Of a DNA stretch of 64,000 bases, positions 17,279-27,464 are shown piece by piece; the first letter of the stretch is position 1; each line of letters opens with the position of its first letter. This DNA is from Actinomyces sp. S6-Spd3. GTDB lineage: Bacteria > Actinomycetota > Actinomycetes > Actinomycetales > Actinomycetaceae. The position numbers were made by a program, and so were the translations under genes. The stretch is from assembly GCF_000758755.1 (NCBI RefSeq), contig NZ_JRMV01000281.1:543981-607980 (forward strand). Reading direction: 5' to 3'. The notes beneath the pieces were generated by a model that saw nothing but the letters and a program-made list of their open reading frames with translations, did not search any database and was not told the DNA's origin.

Positions 17279-18697
17279 TTAGTAGTGGCTGATCACAACT
17301 GTGCCGTTATCTGCCCATTCGTAAATCCAATGGGCGGCGTCGACAGGCATATTGACGCACCCGTGAGAGCCTCCATAGCCCGACCAACCGAAAGAGGACC
17401 GCCACGGTGCTCCGTGCATCGCATATCCCCCGTAGAAGTATGTTACCCAAGGAACACCTTCGGTTTTGTAGGGAGTGCCGTCGGCGTTCTCTCCCTCCAT
17501 TGTTTGAGATTGATACTGGAGATAAACGTGGAACTTACCCGTAACGGTTGGAGTATTGGGAGCTCCGGGAACCATCGGAGTCGGGCCATGCACAATGGTG
17601 CGACCTTCATAAGCCGAAACAGTGTTCTTTGACAGATCAATATCGATCCACTTTTCACCAGCAGAGGCTTGGTAGACATCGTCGCCGTAACCATCAGGGA
17701 TATCTTGGCGATCATATTCGGGTTCAACCTTGTCATAGTCAAAGTCGCCCGAATAGGACTTCCCGTTCTTCAGAGCATCTTCGATTCCAGAAATCACTGA
17801 TTCAGTGTTATTTGCGCGGTAACCGACGGTACCCGCCTTGAGTACACCCACGACGTCCCCACGGCTATTGACACCCTGGATTCCCTTTTCGGATTCAACG
17901 TTCGTCGACTTCGCAAGCTCATTAACCCAAGCTGAAAGAGCCTGGGAATCAAGCACTGCCGCTTTGTCTCCTTCGACACTGACCTTGACCCACTTCATCT
18001 TGTCTTGTTGCGAGGCAGTGAAGTCATCAATTCCATCAGTGATCGTCACGCTGGGAGCTATCAAAGCCATCGCCAGCGTCTTTGCTTCCTCAGCCCTTTC
18101 GGTCGTCACTTGAGGTTTACGAACCTCAACTGGAATCGAACGTCCTTGTGTCCCCAAATCCGTGGCAACTTCTTGCTGAACTTTCGTGAGTTCGGAGCTC
18201 TCGATAGTAATTCCCTCTTGTGCGGGAACAACTTCGAAGGTAGTACCGTCATCACTGACCTTGAGGTGGGCATCGCTCATCGGCGTTCCCACCTGTGAGG
18301 TTAAAGCAGTGCCGAAAGCGGCGAGCTTCGACTGGTCGAAGTTCACGACAGGTGTAATCGAACGCGAGCGGAAGAGCCCGCGAAAACGGGAAAATAGACT
18401 TCGATTCTCAGAAAAAGCCGCATCTACGGTTGCGGGAACATCAACCGAGATTCCCAGATCTGAAAGCGAAGCTTCACGCGTCTGCTCTGCAACAGTTAAG
18501 GTCACTTTTGCGGAATCAACCCTTTGACGGAGCTGATCTTCAACCTGCTGTTGAGACAAAGAAGAGATCGATTGCCCAGCTAAGGACGTGCGCGGGAGCG
18601 CATGCGCTGAGTAGAACCACCCAGACACGCCAAGGGCGATAAGGGCAACAACCGTGATTCCAAGGAGGACCGACAGTTTGAGGGATAGCTTTTTCAT
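17279..18697 (-). CDS. L,D-transpeptidase (YkuD) with peptidoglycan-binding-like domains
   Basis: 472-aa envelope protein. An N-terminal signal anchor spans about residues 5–28. Two PG_binding_4-like regions follow (about 60–290), then the YkuD catalytic domain with MHGAPW and the SHGCVNM motif, catalytic Cys447 close to the C-terminus. Such enzymes form 3→3 peptidoglycan cross-links or attach proteins to the wall outside the membrane. It lacks the lipobox of mycobacterial LdtMt2-type proteins. Sixty-six nt separate it from the upstream YrdC gene, so a separate promoter is possible. Confidence 0.92.
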   Translation of the reverse strand: MKKLSLKLSVLLGITVVALIALGVSGWFYSAHALPRTSLAGQSISSLSQQQVEDQLRQRVDSAKVTLTVAEQTREASLSDLGISVDVPATVDAAFSENRSLFSRFRGLFRSRSITPVVNFDQSKLAAFGTALTSQVGTPMSDAHLKVSDDGTTFEVVPAQEGITIESSELTKVQQEVATDLGTQGRSIPVEVRKPQVTTERAEEAKTLAMALIAPSVTITDGIDDFTASQQDKMKWVKVSVEGDKAAVLDSQALSAWVNELAKSTNVESEKGIQGVNSRGDVVGVLKAGTVGYRANNTESVISGIEDALKNGKSYSGDFDYDKVEPEYDRQDIPDGYGDDVYQASAGEKWIDIDLSKNTVSAYEGRTIVHGPTPMVPGAPNTPTVTGKFHVYLQYQSQTMEGENADGTPYKTEGVPWVTYFYGGYAMHGAPWRSSFGWSGYGGSHGCVNMPVDAAHWIYEWADNGTVVISHY

Positions 18698-18763
18698 AAC
18701 CCTCTCATGCTATCTGTTTTCACTGTCGATTCCGGCAATAATGCGCGTAGAAGAGATGTGCTG

Positions 18764-19381
18764 TTACTCCCACAAACTTAAGTCTCCAGCTCCACGCCGG
18801 GCAATACGCGCGCTACCATCGGTGTAATCAATGACCGATGTCGCCTCGTCACCGCCGACCGGTGCCACAACGACTAGGTCAACTTGAGAGCCAATCTTGT
18901 CATCAACCTCAAAGCCATCACTCATAACGTCGCTCTGCCCTGGAAGAATCAGCGATGAAGCGACCAGAGGCTGGCCGAGGGCAGACAGGATTGACTGAAC
19001 GACGCGGTGGTCTGGAATACGTACACCAATAGTGTGCTTCTTCTTGTTAAGCGTCATTCGGGGAACTTCTTTAGTTCCGGGGAGAATGAAGGTATAAGGC
19101 CCCGGAGTCGAGGCTTTCATCGCACGAAACTGCGAGTTGTCCATAATGACCAAGTCACCAAGGCGCGCAAAAGTATCACAAAGAAGTGAGTAGTTGTGCT
19201 TCTCGTCAAGGCGACGAATGACGCGGATACGATCAATTCCAGATTTATTTCCCAGTACACACGCGAGCGCGTAACCCGAATCTGTCGGTATAGCAACTAG
19301 CCCACCGGAGTTGAGCACATCGACGACGCGATCAACAAGGCGAGTCTGCGGATTCTCGGGATGAATTTCAACAAAAGACAT
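18764..19381 (-). CDS. YrdC/Sua5-type threonylcarbamoyl-AMP synthase family protein
   Basis: 205-aa single-domain YrdC fold. VVDVLNSGGLVAIPTDSGYALAC and the KRxLDEKHNYSLLC-like region match the family's L-threonine/ATP pocket, and MTLNKKKHTIGVRIPDH matches its central block. Family members start t6A synthesis on ANN-decoding tRNAs. This short form resembles YciO more than full Sua5, so it may be the paralogue rather than the essential TsaC; no gene symbol is given. It lies 13 nt after the glycosidase gene. Confidence 0.82.
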   Translation of the reverse strand: MSFVEIHPENPQTRLVDRVVDVLNSGGLVAIPTDSGYALACVLGNKSGIDRIRVIRRLDEKHNYSLLCDTFARLGDLVIMDNSQFRAMKASTPGPYTFILPGTKEVPRMTLNKKKHTIGVRIPDHRVVQSILSALGQPLVASSLILPGQSDVMSDGFEVDDKIGSQVDLVVVAPVGGDEATSVIDYTDGSARIARRGAGDLSLWE

Positions 19382-19394
19382 GATGTTCCTTCAT

Positions 19395-21773
19395 TCACTC
19401 GAGGTCTGACGCAATGGCAATCTGAGTCAAAGCATCGCGCAGATCGTGCGGAATATCCTCATGATTAAGAGCTGCAAGGAAACTGCCAAGCCCTTGGTTC
19501 CAGCATGAGTCCAAGCGGGTCAAAAGTTCAACCTCACAGCGGGCGTGTGTCAAAATCCGATGGATTTCGCGCGTACGCTTGTCTTTTTCGCTCATAGCCT
19601 CACGGGTCACCAGGAATTGAGCGCCCTGCGCCGGAAGGAAAGTCCCCAACTCTATGAGTTCGGCGTGGACGTTCGGGCCAAGAAGACGAAGAGACAGTTC
19701 TCGCTGCTGGGGAAGAGATCCCAAATCTCCCACAGCTGCCTCGACTCGCAAGATTCCCTCATTATCATTCCAGTGAATCTTTGTTCGAACGAGGCTCTCA
19801 TCACTGTCACGGTCCTCGAGCAATTCATAATCGCCATCGGCACCTGTTACAACCAAGATCTCAAGAGCATCAGGATTCTCAACACCGACATATGATTGGC
19901 GTCCCAAGGCTCCAAGAACACCGTCCGATTCAGGCTTCGCTGCGCGACCGCACAGGGGAATAACACTTCCCGCCCGAGCAAAAAGCGGAGTGCGCCCCAG
20001 ATCGGACCAACACGCGATCTTTCGATCTCCCGCATAGGCGAGATTCGCCATCAAATCAACCCAGGTTCCCTCTGGCAACCAAGCGTTGCTCACGCTCTTA
20101 CCGGTGGCCTCGTAAGAAGGAGACGTCGCCGGGGCGACAATCATCTGGCTACCGAAACGGAAGCAATTGGGAACTTCCCATGACTGCTCATGGCCATCGT
20201 GTTCCCAATACATCGGGCGGATCAGCGGGAGCAGTTCTTCACGTCCGTTCAGCTGCTCGGAATGCAAGTACCCGACCAGGCGGTGTCGCAAGCGCAGGTA
20301 TTCCTCTTGGATATCGCAGTGCGGCTCATCGAAGACCCAGGGTTCTTTGCGAGTGAAGGGATTATTCGATGAGTGAAGCCTCATGATCGGGCTAAAGACG
20401 CCGCTTTCCACCCAGCGCGTCTCCAATTCAGGATCACGACGCCCCAGCATATGGCCGCCAATATCGTGGCTCCACCAGCCGTATCCGATATTCGAAGCGG
20501 TCGCAGTAAACTCCGGCTGGAAGTTCAAAGAGTCCCACGTAATGTAGGTATCGCCAGAAAATCCGAGCGGGTAGCGCTGAGAACCCGGACCGCAGTAGCG
20601 CGAAAGAGTGAGTCCTCGCCCATGGCGGTGCGCGCTATCGAGATAGTGGTAGTGATTCAGTACCCACAACGGATCGAGGCCACGTGTTGAAGTGTGTTCT
20701 CCCTGCTGCCAATCAAGCCACCAAAAGTCGACTCCCTGATCCTCAAGAGGATGCAGGATCTCTTCAAAATAGGCGAGCATAAACTCCGGATCCGCAGGAT
20801 CAAAAAGCACCGTCTGATGAGACTCGGGATCAATTCCCATGCGAGTCGCAAGACGCTCGTATCCGTCCTCGAAATAACGGATTCCATCCGCTGGATGCAG
20901 GTTGAGCGAAGTGTGAAGGCCACGCGAATGAAGGGAGGAGAGGAAACGCTCGGGATTCGGGAAAAGCTGCGGATCCCAGGTGTATCCAGTCCACCCAGAG
21001 CCTGCTCCTTCCGGAGGCTCAGTGATATGCCAATCCATGTCGATCACTGCGACGGATACGGGGACCGCGCGGGAAGCAAAATCATCCATAACCCGCAGAT
21101 ATTCTTCTTCGCTGTATCGGTGATAGCGACTCCACCAATTGCCCAAGGCAAAGCGAGGAAGAATCGCTTGGGGCCCGCTTAGACGATAGAAAGAACGAAC
21201 GGCCTCGGGGAAATCTGCCCCTGCTGCAAAGATATAAATATCTGTATGCTCGGGCCGCGAAGGCAAGAAATTACCGTCTTCATCCACCGGGCAGGTGTCG
21301 TCCATAAGAGAGACTATTCCCCGGCCATCGACCACCCCTCGGTCGAGTTCGCATCTACCATCGACCGTGTCAAGAGTGCGGCAGGTCCCTCGCAGATTCC
21401 GACCTTGAAGCCAAGGAAACTCCCGGTCTGTCCCCCATCGCCACGTTCCACCCCAACTGTCTTCTTCACGTACCTGTGCCCAGAGTCCATTAGAACTGGG
21501 AGCTTCACCGTCGTAGTGAAAGTGCATATGTGCAGTTTCAATAGTGATCGAGCCCGAGGGGTCACGGTCGATACGCAGTTCTTTCGGAGAAACGCACTCT
21601 CGCTGAGCCATCATCTGAGTTGGCCCATCGACGAAGTCTCCTCGTGGATCCCACTCAAGACGAATCACTGTGTCCGAGAGGACCTGAATTCGCCAGCATG
21701 TCCCGCTTACCACCTGCTGAGAAGGTGGTGCAACTACAGCGGACGGTAAAAGATGCGGGGGAAGAATAGCCAT
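19395..21773 (-). CDS. Glycoside hydrolase family 31 (alpha-glucosidase/alpha-xylosidase type)
   Basis: 792-aa probably cytoplasmic glycosidase; no signal peptide. Residues 1–200 form the N-terminal beta-sandwich. The TIM barrel follows with VAVIDMDWH, the putative nucleophile D354 in WWLDWQQG and the acid/base D408 in FSGDT, and HDIGGHM. The C-terminal part is beta-rich with a short helical end. GH31 enzymes release alpha-linked glucose or xylose; the exact substrate cannot be deduced, and no sugar transporter or regulator is adjacent. GGAG lies 9 nt before the ATG. A strong terminator separates it from aspS, so a promoter in 21774–21863 is likely. Confidence 0.88.
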   Translation of the reverse strand: MAILPPHLLPSAVVAPPSQQVVSGTCWRIQVLSDTVIRLEWDPRGDFVDGPTQMMAQRECVSPKELRIDRDPSGSITIETAHMHFHYDGEAPSSNGLWAQVREEDSWGGTWRWGTDREFPWLQGRNLRGTCRTLDTVDGRCELDRGVVDGRGIVSLMDDTCPVDEDGNFLPSRPEHTDIYIFAAGADFPEAVRSFYRLSGPQAILPRFALGNWWSRYHRYSEEEYLRVMDDFASRAVPVSVAVIDMDWHITEPPEGAGSGWTGYTWDPQLFPNPERFLSSLHSRGLHTSLNLHPADGIRYFEDGYERLATRMGIDPESHQTVLFDPADPEFMLAYFEEILHPLEDQGVDFWWLDWQQGEHTSTRGLDPLWVLNHYHYLDSAHRHGRGLTLSRYCGPGSQRYPLGFSGDTYITWDSLNFQPEFTATASNIGYGWWSHDIGGHMLGRRDPELETRWVESGVFSPIMRLHSSNNPFTRKEPWVFDEPHCDIQEEYLRLRHRLVGYLHSEQLNGREELLPLIRPMYWEHDGHEQSWEVPNCFRFGSQMIVAPATSPSYEATGKSVSNAWLPEGTWVDLMANLAYAGDRKIACWSDLGRTPLFARAGSVIPLCGRAAKPESDGVLGALGRQSYVGVENPDALEILVVTGADGDYELLEDRDSDESLVRTKIHWNDNEGILRVEAAVGDLGSLPQQRELSLRLLGPNVHAELIELGTFLPAQGAQFLVTREAMSEKDKRTREIHRILTHARCEVELLTRLDSCWNQGLGSFLAALNHEDIPHDLRDALTQIAIASDLE

Positions 21774-21863
21774 CTCGTTTCACTCCTGGGAATCGGTATC
21801 GAGTCCTGCTGAAGGACTAGCCTAATCCTTTGAGAGGCCTTGTGCCTACTTGCATTCATCAGA

Positions 21864-21901
21864 ATTTTGGGGTGGATGATGCGCATCATCCACCCCAAAA
21901 T
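21864..21901. terminator. 38-nt perfect palindrome, bidirectional terminator after aspS
   Basis: Two 19-nt arms (21864–21882 and 21883–21901) are exactly complementary and abut with no spacer; the real loop forms within the central GCGC. Each arm begins or ends with a run of four A/T, so either strand would give stem plus T-tract. It lies 18 nt after aspS. Confidence 0.85.
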
Positions 21902-21919
21902 CACTGAGAAATCAATTCC

Positions 21920-23737
21920 TTAGGCGCCCTGCTTTTCGCTTGACGCTTGAGCATCTTCCTCACCGCGTTTCTTCGGCTTCGCGTCAACGCCAGCTTCCTT
22001 ACGCTGTGCAGGAGTAATGGGTGCAGGAGCATCGGTCAACGGATCATAGCCACCACCCGACTTCGGGAAGGCAATGACGTCACGAATCGATTCGGATTTG
22101 GTCAGCAAGGACACGATTCGGTCCCACCCAAAGGCAATGCCACCGTGCGGCGGAGCGCCGAACTTGAAGGCATCGAGGAGGAAGCCGAACTGTGTTTGTG
22201 CTTCTTCTTCTCCGATTCCCATCACCTTAAAGACACGGTTTTGGACATCGCGACGATGGATACGGATCGAGCCACCACCGATCTCATTACCGTTGCAGAC
22301 AATGTCGTAAGCGTAAGCCAGAGCGTTTCCAGGATCCTGGTCGAAGGTGTCGAGCCATTCGGGCTTTGGCGAAGTGAAGGCGTGGTGGACTGCCGTCCAT
22401 GCACTGTGTCCAAGCGCAACATCACCCTCGGCCTCGGCATCTCCGGTCGGCTTGAACAGAGGTGCGTCGACAACCCACGTGAACGCCCAAGCATCGGGAT
22501 CGATAAGGTTGCACCGCTTGCCGATCTCCAAGCGAGCGGCACCAAGCAGCTCGCGCGAGGCGGTGGGCTTACCGGCAGCGAAGAAGATGCAGTCACCGGG
22601 CTTGGCGCCAGTTGCCTCGGCGAGGCCAGCGCGCTCAGCTTCGGTAATGTTCTTTGCAACCGGGCCGCCCAGGTTTCCTTCGTCGTCGATCGTGACGTAA
22701 GCAAGTCCCTTGGCGCCGCGCGCCTTGGCCCATTCCTGCCACTTGTCGAAGGTACGGCGAGGCTGAGAACCACCACCGGGCATAACAACCGCGCCGACGT
22801 AGGGTGCCTGGAAGACACGGAAAGTCGTGTCCTTGAAGTACTCGGTCAGGTCAACAAGCTGGTACCCGAAACGCAGGTCAGGCTTATCCGAACCGTACTT
22901 CTCCATGGCATCTTTGAAGGTCATGCGAGGAATCGGAGTCTGGAGGTCATAGCCAATGAGCGCCCAGACATTCTTCATGATCTCTTCGGCAACTGCGATC
23001 ACGTCGTCCTGATCGACGAAGCTCATCTCGATATCAAGCTGGGTAAACTCGGGCTGGCGGTCCGCGCGGAAGTCCTCATCACGGTAGCAACGCGCGATCT
23101 GGAAGTAGCGTTCCATTCCGGCGACCATCAGCATCTGCTTGAAAAGCTGAGGAGACTGCGGAAGCGCGTACCACGAACCGGGAGCCAGACGTGCAGGAAC
23201 AATGAAGTCACGCGCACCTTCGGGTGTGGAACGTGTCAGCGTCGGCGTTTCAATTTCGACGAAATCGTGAGCGTAAAGAGTATCGCGGGCCGCACGTGAG
23301 ACCTTCGAGCGCAGGCGCAACGCGTATTGTTCCGGTTCGCGGCGCAGATCGAGGTAGCGGTACTTCAGTCGGGTTTCCTCACCAACATTGCCTGAATCTT
23401 CAGCGTTGGAAGAAACCTGGAAAGGAAGAGGTGCCGAGGTATTGAGAATCTCAATGTCATCGCCCATCACTTCAATGGCGCCCGTTGCAAGATTCGGGTT
23501 CTCATTGCCTTCAGGGCGAGCGCAGACCTCTCCAGTCACTTTCAAAACGAACTCGCTGCGCAATTCGTGGGCGACGCGTTCATCGCGAACCACCACCTGC
23601 GCGATTCCCGAGGCATCACGAAGATCAATGAATGCGACACCGCCGTGGTCGCGGCGTCGATCGACCCATCCGGTCAGGGTGACGGTTTGGCCGACAAGGT
23701 CAAGGCCAAGCGTTCCAATATTGTGAGTGCGAAGCAC
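21920..23737 (-). CDS. aspS: Aspartate–tRNA ligase (Asp/Asn type possible)
   Basis: 605-aa class IIb synthetase. N-terminal OB anticodon-binding fold ([17 protein letters not shown]), bacterial-type insertion domain, motif 2 ([19 protein letters not shown]) and motif 3 ([12 protein letters not shown]). A lysine-rich C-terminal tail follows. GTG at 23737 gives the conserved LRTHNIG start and has AAAGGA 6 nt upstream. A second in-frame start pair (ATGATG near 23794) with its own AAAGGAG would add about 19 residues. Whether it is non-discriminating (charging tRNA-Asn too) cannot be told here. Confidence 0.95.
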   Translation of the reverse strand: MLRTHNIGTLGLDLVGQTVTLTGWVDRRRDHGGVAFIDLRDASGIAQVVVRDERVAHELRSEFVLKVTGEVCARPEGNENPNLATGAIEVMGDDIEILNTSAPLPFQVSSNAEDSGNVGEETRLKYRYLDLRREPEQYALRLRSKVSRAARDTLYAHDFVEIETPTLTRSTPEGARDFIVPARLAPGSWYALPQSPQLFKQMLMVAGMERYFQIARCYRDEDFRADRQPEFTQLDIEMSFVDQDDVIAVAEEIMKNVWALIGYDLQTPIPRMTFKDAMEKYGSDKPDLRFGYQLVDLTEYFKDTTFRVFQAPYVGAVVMPGGGSQPRRTFDKWQEWAKARGAKGLAYVTIDDEGNLGGPVAKNITEAERAGLAEATGAKPGDCIFFAAGKPTASRELLGAARLEIGKRCNLIDPDAWAFTWVVDAPLFKPTGDAEAEGDVALGHSAWTAVHHAFTSPKPEWLDTFDQDPGNALAYAYDIVCNGNEIGGGSIRIHRRDVQNRVFKVMGIGEEEAQTQFGFLLDAFKFGAPPHGGIAFGWDRIVSLLTKSESIRDVIAFPKSGGGYDPLTDAPAPITPAQRKEAGVDAKPKKRGEEDAQASSEKQGA

Positions 23738-23894
23738 TGTTTTTCCTTTCGTTGGTACCATCCGCGAGACGAGCGGCGGCACGGACATCATACTCCTTTC
23801 GCGCCGATGAGCCGGGAAAATACCTGTGCGCACGTGCAGTTGATCAGGCAAGCATTGTAGAAGTGACCCTCGAAAGTGTGTAACGTGTGTTGCT

Positions 23895-25274
23895 ATGGGT
23901 TCACGCTCCGATTCTCAGGCGTGGTCGAGTGCCGAAAAAGGGCTCATGCTCTCCGCAGTCATCTTGATCACGCTTTCCGCTTTTGAATCGCTTGCAACAA
24001 CGACAATCATGCCGAACGTCGTTGCGTCTTTCCATGCAGACTCTTGGTTTGCAGTAGCCTCGGGAACCGCGCTCATTACGAACCTCATTGCCAACGTTCT
24101 CGCCGGTGGACTCAGCGACGCGATCGGTGTCAAAAAAGTCTTTGCATGGGGACTCATACTTTTCTGCGTCGGATTACTGATCAGCGCCTTTTCACCCCAT
24201 ATCGCAGTCTTCGTTCTTGGCCGTCTCGTCCAGGGTCTTGGAGGAGGATTTATCATCGTCCCCCTCTACGTGCTTGTCGGGGCGATAGCCACTCCCCTGC
24301 ACCGTCCGCGTTATTTTGCAGCATTCTCACTCTCGTGGGTCTTCCCCGCATTAGTCGGGCCCGCTCTTGCCGGATTCGTCGCGACTTATTGGGGATGGCG
24401 AATTGTTTTCGGAGTCGCACCCTTCCTGGCAATTTTTGGAGCCATTCCCTTGCACTCGGTTCTCAAGGGACTGGTCAGTACGCCTCAGGGGCGTCTCCCC
24501 TCTGCGCGTTTCCTTCGCTTGGCTTTGGGCTCAGGTTTGGGTGTCTTCCTCTTACAGATCTCGGGAACTTTCCAGTCGGTGTGGGCAATGTCAGCGGTCG
24601 GAGCCCTCGGCTTCGTGCTCTCAATCTTTACCCTGCCTCGTCTGCTCCCAAAGGGAACCTTCAGGCTCAAGCGCGGAATCCCCGCTCTTGTCATGACGCG
24701 TCTTCTCATGATGGGGGCAGTGACCGGTGCGGAAGTCGTCATGCCGCTTCTTCTTCAGCGCATCCACGGGTGGAGCGCGAATACGGCTTCACTTGCCGTT
24801 ACTATCGCGACGCTTTCATGGGCGAGCGGCGCTTTCATTCAGTCGCAGTTTAAGAATCGACGCGTGCGCCTTCTGCTTCCCAAAATTGGTTCCTGCATGA
24901 TCGTGATCGGTCTTGCTCCCCTGTCGATGCTTCTCAACCCGTCCCTACCGAAATGGCCTGTCTTTATTGCTTGGCTTTTGTCTGGTATCGGTGTCGGTTT
25001 CACGCACTCAACGATTTCTGACTTCACCTTGGGTTCAACCGATCCTTCAATGCACGGACGGGCATCTTCGTGGCTTCAGGTTGCTGATTCAGCAGGCGCA
25101 GCCGTCGAGCTTGCTTTCGTCTCTCTTGCGCTAGCTCTCTGGAACGCTATTGGCTTCACGGGTCCCATTGCTTATCTTCCCGCAACCTTCATCGCGCTTT
25201 CGATCGCTGTCGTGGGAGTCTTCGCAGCAATGCGAACGCGCGAGGAAGACCTCCTCCCCCGCGCGTCCGTGTAA
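23895..25274 (+). CDS. MFS transporter, drug/proton antiporter type
   Basis: 459-aa membrane transporter with 12–14 predicted helices. Motif A-like [13 protein letters not shown] lies in the loop between helices 2 and 3, and [12 protein letters not shown] resembles motif B/C of the drug:H+ antiporter families. Helix 1 begins near residue 18 with [10 protein letters not shown] typical of DHA2-like members. Substrate unknown. It is transcribed divergently from aspS and converges on the helicase gene with 14 nt between stop codons. No strong ribosome site precedes the ATG. Confidence 0.85.
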   Translation: MGSRSDSQAWSSAEKGLMLSAVILITLSAFESLATTTIMPNVVASFHADSWFAVASGTALITNLIANVLAGGLSDAIGVKKVFAWGLILFCVGLLISAFSPHIAVFVLGRLVQGLGGGFIIVPLYVLVGAIATPLHRPRYFAAFSLSWVFPALVGPALAGFVATYWGWRIVFGVAPFLAIFGAIPLHSVLKGLVSTPQGRLPSARFLRLALGSGLGVFLLQISGTFQSVWAMSAVGALGFVLSIFTLPRLLPKGTFRLKRGIPALVMTRLLMMGAVTGAEVVMPLLLQRIHGWSANTASLAVTIATLSWASGAFIQSQFKNRRVRLLLPKIGSCMIVIGLAPLSMLLNPSLPKWPVFIAWLLSGIGVGFTHSTISDFTLGSTDPSMHGRASSWLQVADSAGAAVELAFVSLALALWNAIGFTGPIAYLPATFIALSIAVVGVFAAMRTREEDLLPRASV

Positions 25275-25288
25275 GTTCCTCGTCCGAC

Positions 25289-27274
25289 TCAGCGACCGAA
25301 GCGGCGCTTAGCTACCTTCTTCGAGGCTGACTTGCGCTGCGGCTGCGCAAACCGACCACCACGCGTCGAACGTTCGCGATCCCCAAAGCGACGCTCGCCT
25401 CGGCGATCATCAAAGCGGTGCTCCTCAGAATGCGGAAGATGACGCCCGCGTCCCCGATCGAGGCGATGGCTACCTTCTCGGGATTCCTTACGCGCAATCG
25501 GACTCTTCTTAGGCGCGTGTGATTTGCCATCGGGGCCTTCATCGACACGGATTCGCAAGGCTCGTCCAGAAACATGAGCCTTGGAAATGCGCGTCATGGA
25601 ATCTGCACTGAGATCTGTGTGAATCTCAACCAAAGAGAAAGTCGGGTAAATATCGATGTGGCCGATATCTGCCCCTGAAATACCACCTTCACCGGTGATT
25701 GCACCGACGATGGCACCGGGCTTGACGCGGTCCTTCTTACCGACCTCAATGCGGTAGCGAGTACCGGTTCCCACCGCGTGACGAGGCGTTGTCGAAGTCT
25801 TACGTCCCTTAAGCGGACGCTCACGATCACGGCCGCCTTCAAAGCTCGCCCGAGCAAATTCTCCGGACTCATCGAGTTCTTCTTCGCGGCGAATCTTGCC
25901 GTTTCCGCGTCGGTCGTCAGCAATTCGTGCACTCGGGCCCTCATCACCGACCGCATTGGCTAAGAGAGCGGCAGCGATATCTTCAATCTCAAGAGAGGTC
26001 GTATCGTGAATTTCGTCAAGAAGCGTGCGGTATAGATCCAAACGCCCCTTCTCGATTCGCTCGCCAATCGAATCTAAGATCCGGCTGGCTCGGAACTGGG
26101 AAACCGCAGCGGGAGAAGGAATCTCAACTTCCTCCATCTGAGTTCCGGTGAGCTTTTCAATCTTGCGAAGACGAGAGTGCTCACGAGGCGTGAAGAAGGT
26201 GAGCGATCGCCCCTGACGTCCCGCGCGCCCTGTTCGTCCGATTCGGTGAACGTAGGCCTCAGCTTCACGAGGCACATCGAAGTTCACGACCAAACCAATA
26301 CGTTCGACATCGAGGCCACGGGCAGCAACGTCGGTCGCGACCAAAACGTCCAAGGACCCATTCTTCAACCGCTCGACCATGCGCTCGCGCTCGGTTTGCG
26401 CGACGTCACCAGAAATACCGGCCGCTTTAAATCCTCGAGAATTCAATTCGAGTGAAATCTCTTCGACATCAAGGCGCGTGCGGACAAAAACGATCGCTGC
26501 GTCGGATTCTTCGTTGCTCTGGTGCTGCGCTCGCGTCGCTAGGACCCGTGACAAAGCACCGATCTTGTGCTTGTAGGGAACCACCGCGTAGGTCTGGTGA
26601 ATAGTATCAACTGTCGATGACTCTTCGGATACAGCGATCTTGAGGGGATCCTTGAGATGCGTCTGTGCGATCTTTTCGATTGCGGCGGGCATAGTCGCGG
26701 AAAAAAGCGCAGTGAGGCGATCGGAAGGAACAGAAGACGTGATGGTTTCAACGTCTTCCGCGAATCCCATACGAAGCATTTCATCAGCTTCGTCAAGGAC
26801 AAGCATTGAGACCCGGCTCAGATCCAAGGCACCCTTTTCGATCAGATCAATGACGCGCCCCGGTGTTCCTACAACAACTTGAGCTCCGCGCTTGAGCGCG
26901 CCAATCTGCGGTCCATAGGCGGAACCACCGTAGACCGGGACAACATCGATATCACGACTATGAGAAGCAAAATCCGAAATTGCCTGTGCGGACTGCATTG
27001 CCAGCTCACGCGTGGGGGCAAGAACAAGTGCCTGCACATGGCGTTCATCTGAATCAATCACGGCAAGAAGAGGCAAGCCAAAAGCAGCGGTCTTTCCCGT
27101 GCCAGTCTGAGCGATTCCAACGACATCGTGCAGTTCGAGAAGTGCAGGAATTGCCTCAGCTTGGATCGGAGTGGGAACTTCATACCCCATCTGGGTAATG
27201 GCTGCGAGAAGATCATCGGGGAGGCCGAGATCAGCAAAGGTCATTTCAGTGGCGTTTTCGGGCGCAGTGGACAC
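25289..27274 (-). CDS. deaD: DEAD-box ATP-dependent RNA helicase DeaD/CsdA-like
   Basis: 661-aa helicase. Q motif (FADLGLPDDLLAAITQMGYEVPTPIQ region), Walker A AQTGTGKT, PTRELA, VLDEADEML, SAT, and HRIGRTGRAGR of domain 2. A DbpA-type RNA-binding domain follows (about 470–560: YRIEVGKKDRVKPGAIVGAI), then a highly basic Arg/Gly/Ser tail that should bind RNA non-specifically. Family role: ribosome assembly and mRNA unwinding, often cold-induced. GTG start with AAGGA 6 nt upstream. The 190-nt space to hisS is long for this region and could hold a leader. Confidence 0.95.
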   Translation of the reverse strand: MSTAPENATEMTFADLGLPDDLLAAITQMGYEVPTPIQAEAIPALLELHDVVGIAQTGTGKTAAFGLPLLAVIDSDERHVQALVLAPTRELAMQSAQAISDFASHSRDIDVVPVYGGSAYGPQIGALKRGAQVVVGTPGRVIDLIEKGALDLSRVSMLVLDEADEMLRMGFAEDVETITSSVPSDRLTALFSATMPAAIEKIAQTHLKDPLKIAVSEESSTVDTIHQTYAVVPYKHKIGALSRVLATRAQHQSNEESDAAIVFVRTRLDVEEISLELNSRGFKAAGISGDVAQTERERMVERLKNGSLDVLVATDVAARGLDVERIGLVVNFDVPREAEAYVHRIGRTGRAGRQGRSLTFFTPREHSRLRKIEKLTGTQMEEVEIPSPAAVSQFRASRILDSIGERIEKGRLDLYRTLLDEIHDTTSLEIEDIAAALLANAVGDEGPSARIADDRRGNGKIRREEELDESGEFARASFEGGRDRERPLKGRKTSTTPRHAVGTGTRYRIEVGKKDRVKPGAIVGAITGEGGISGADIGHIDIYPTFSLVEIHTDLSADSMTRISKAHVSGRALRIRVDEGPDGKSHAPKKSPIARKESREGSHRLDRGRGRHLPHSEEHRFDDRRGERRFGDRERSTRGGRFAQPQRKSASKKVAKRRFGR

Positions 27275-27423
27275 AAGTTTCCTTACAATTAGCGTCGCTC
27301 TGGGTCGACTTCACGGATGACGCGCGACCCCACACCGTTTTCACCGCCGAGACGCACTCGACCACCATTGGGTTGCGCCTCGTTGCCTTGCAAGGCTATC
27401 AGTTACTTGGGCGTGAAGACAGC

Positions 27424-27457
27424 GGTGCCTCCGGTGAGATCGCACACCGAAGGCACC
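27424..27457 (-). terminator. Hairpin downstream of hisS
   Basis: A 13-bp stem with one mismatch (27424–27436 with 27445–27457) lies 8 nt after the hisS stop. No T-run follows on the minus strand, so this may be a transcript-end stabiliser instead of a true terminator. The remaining gap to deaD (27275–27423) also has a GGGTCG/CGACCC pair at 27302–27330. Confidence 0.45.
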
Positions 27458-27464
27458 CTGAAGC

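Noticed and set aside
21947-23299. 450-codon open frame opposite aspS
   Set aside because: Antisense to aspS in its entirety, no family motif; explained by GC-biased third positions.
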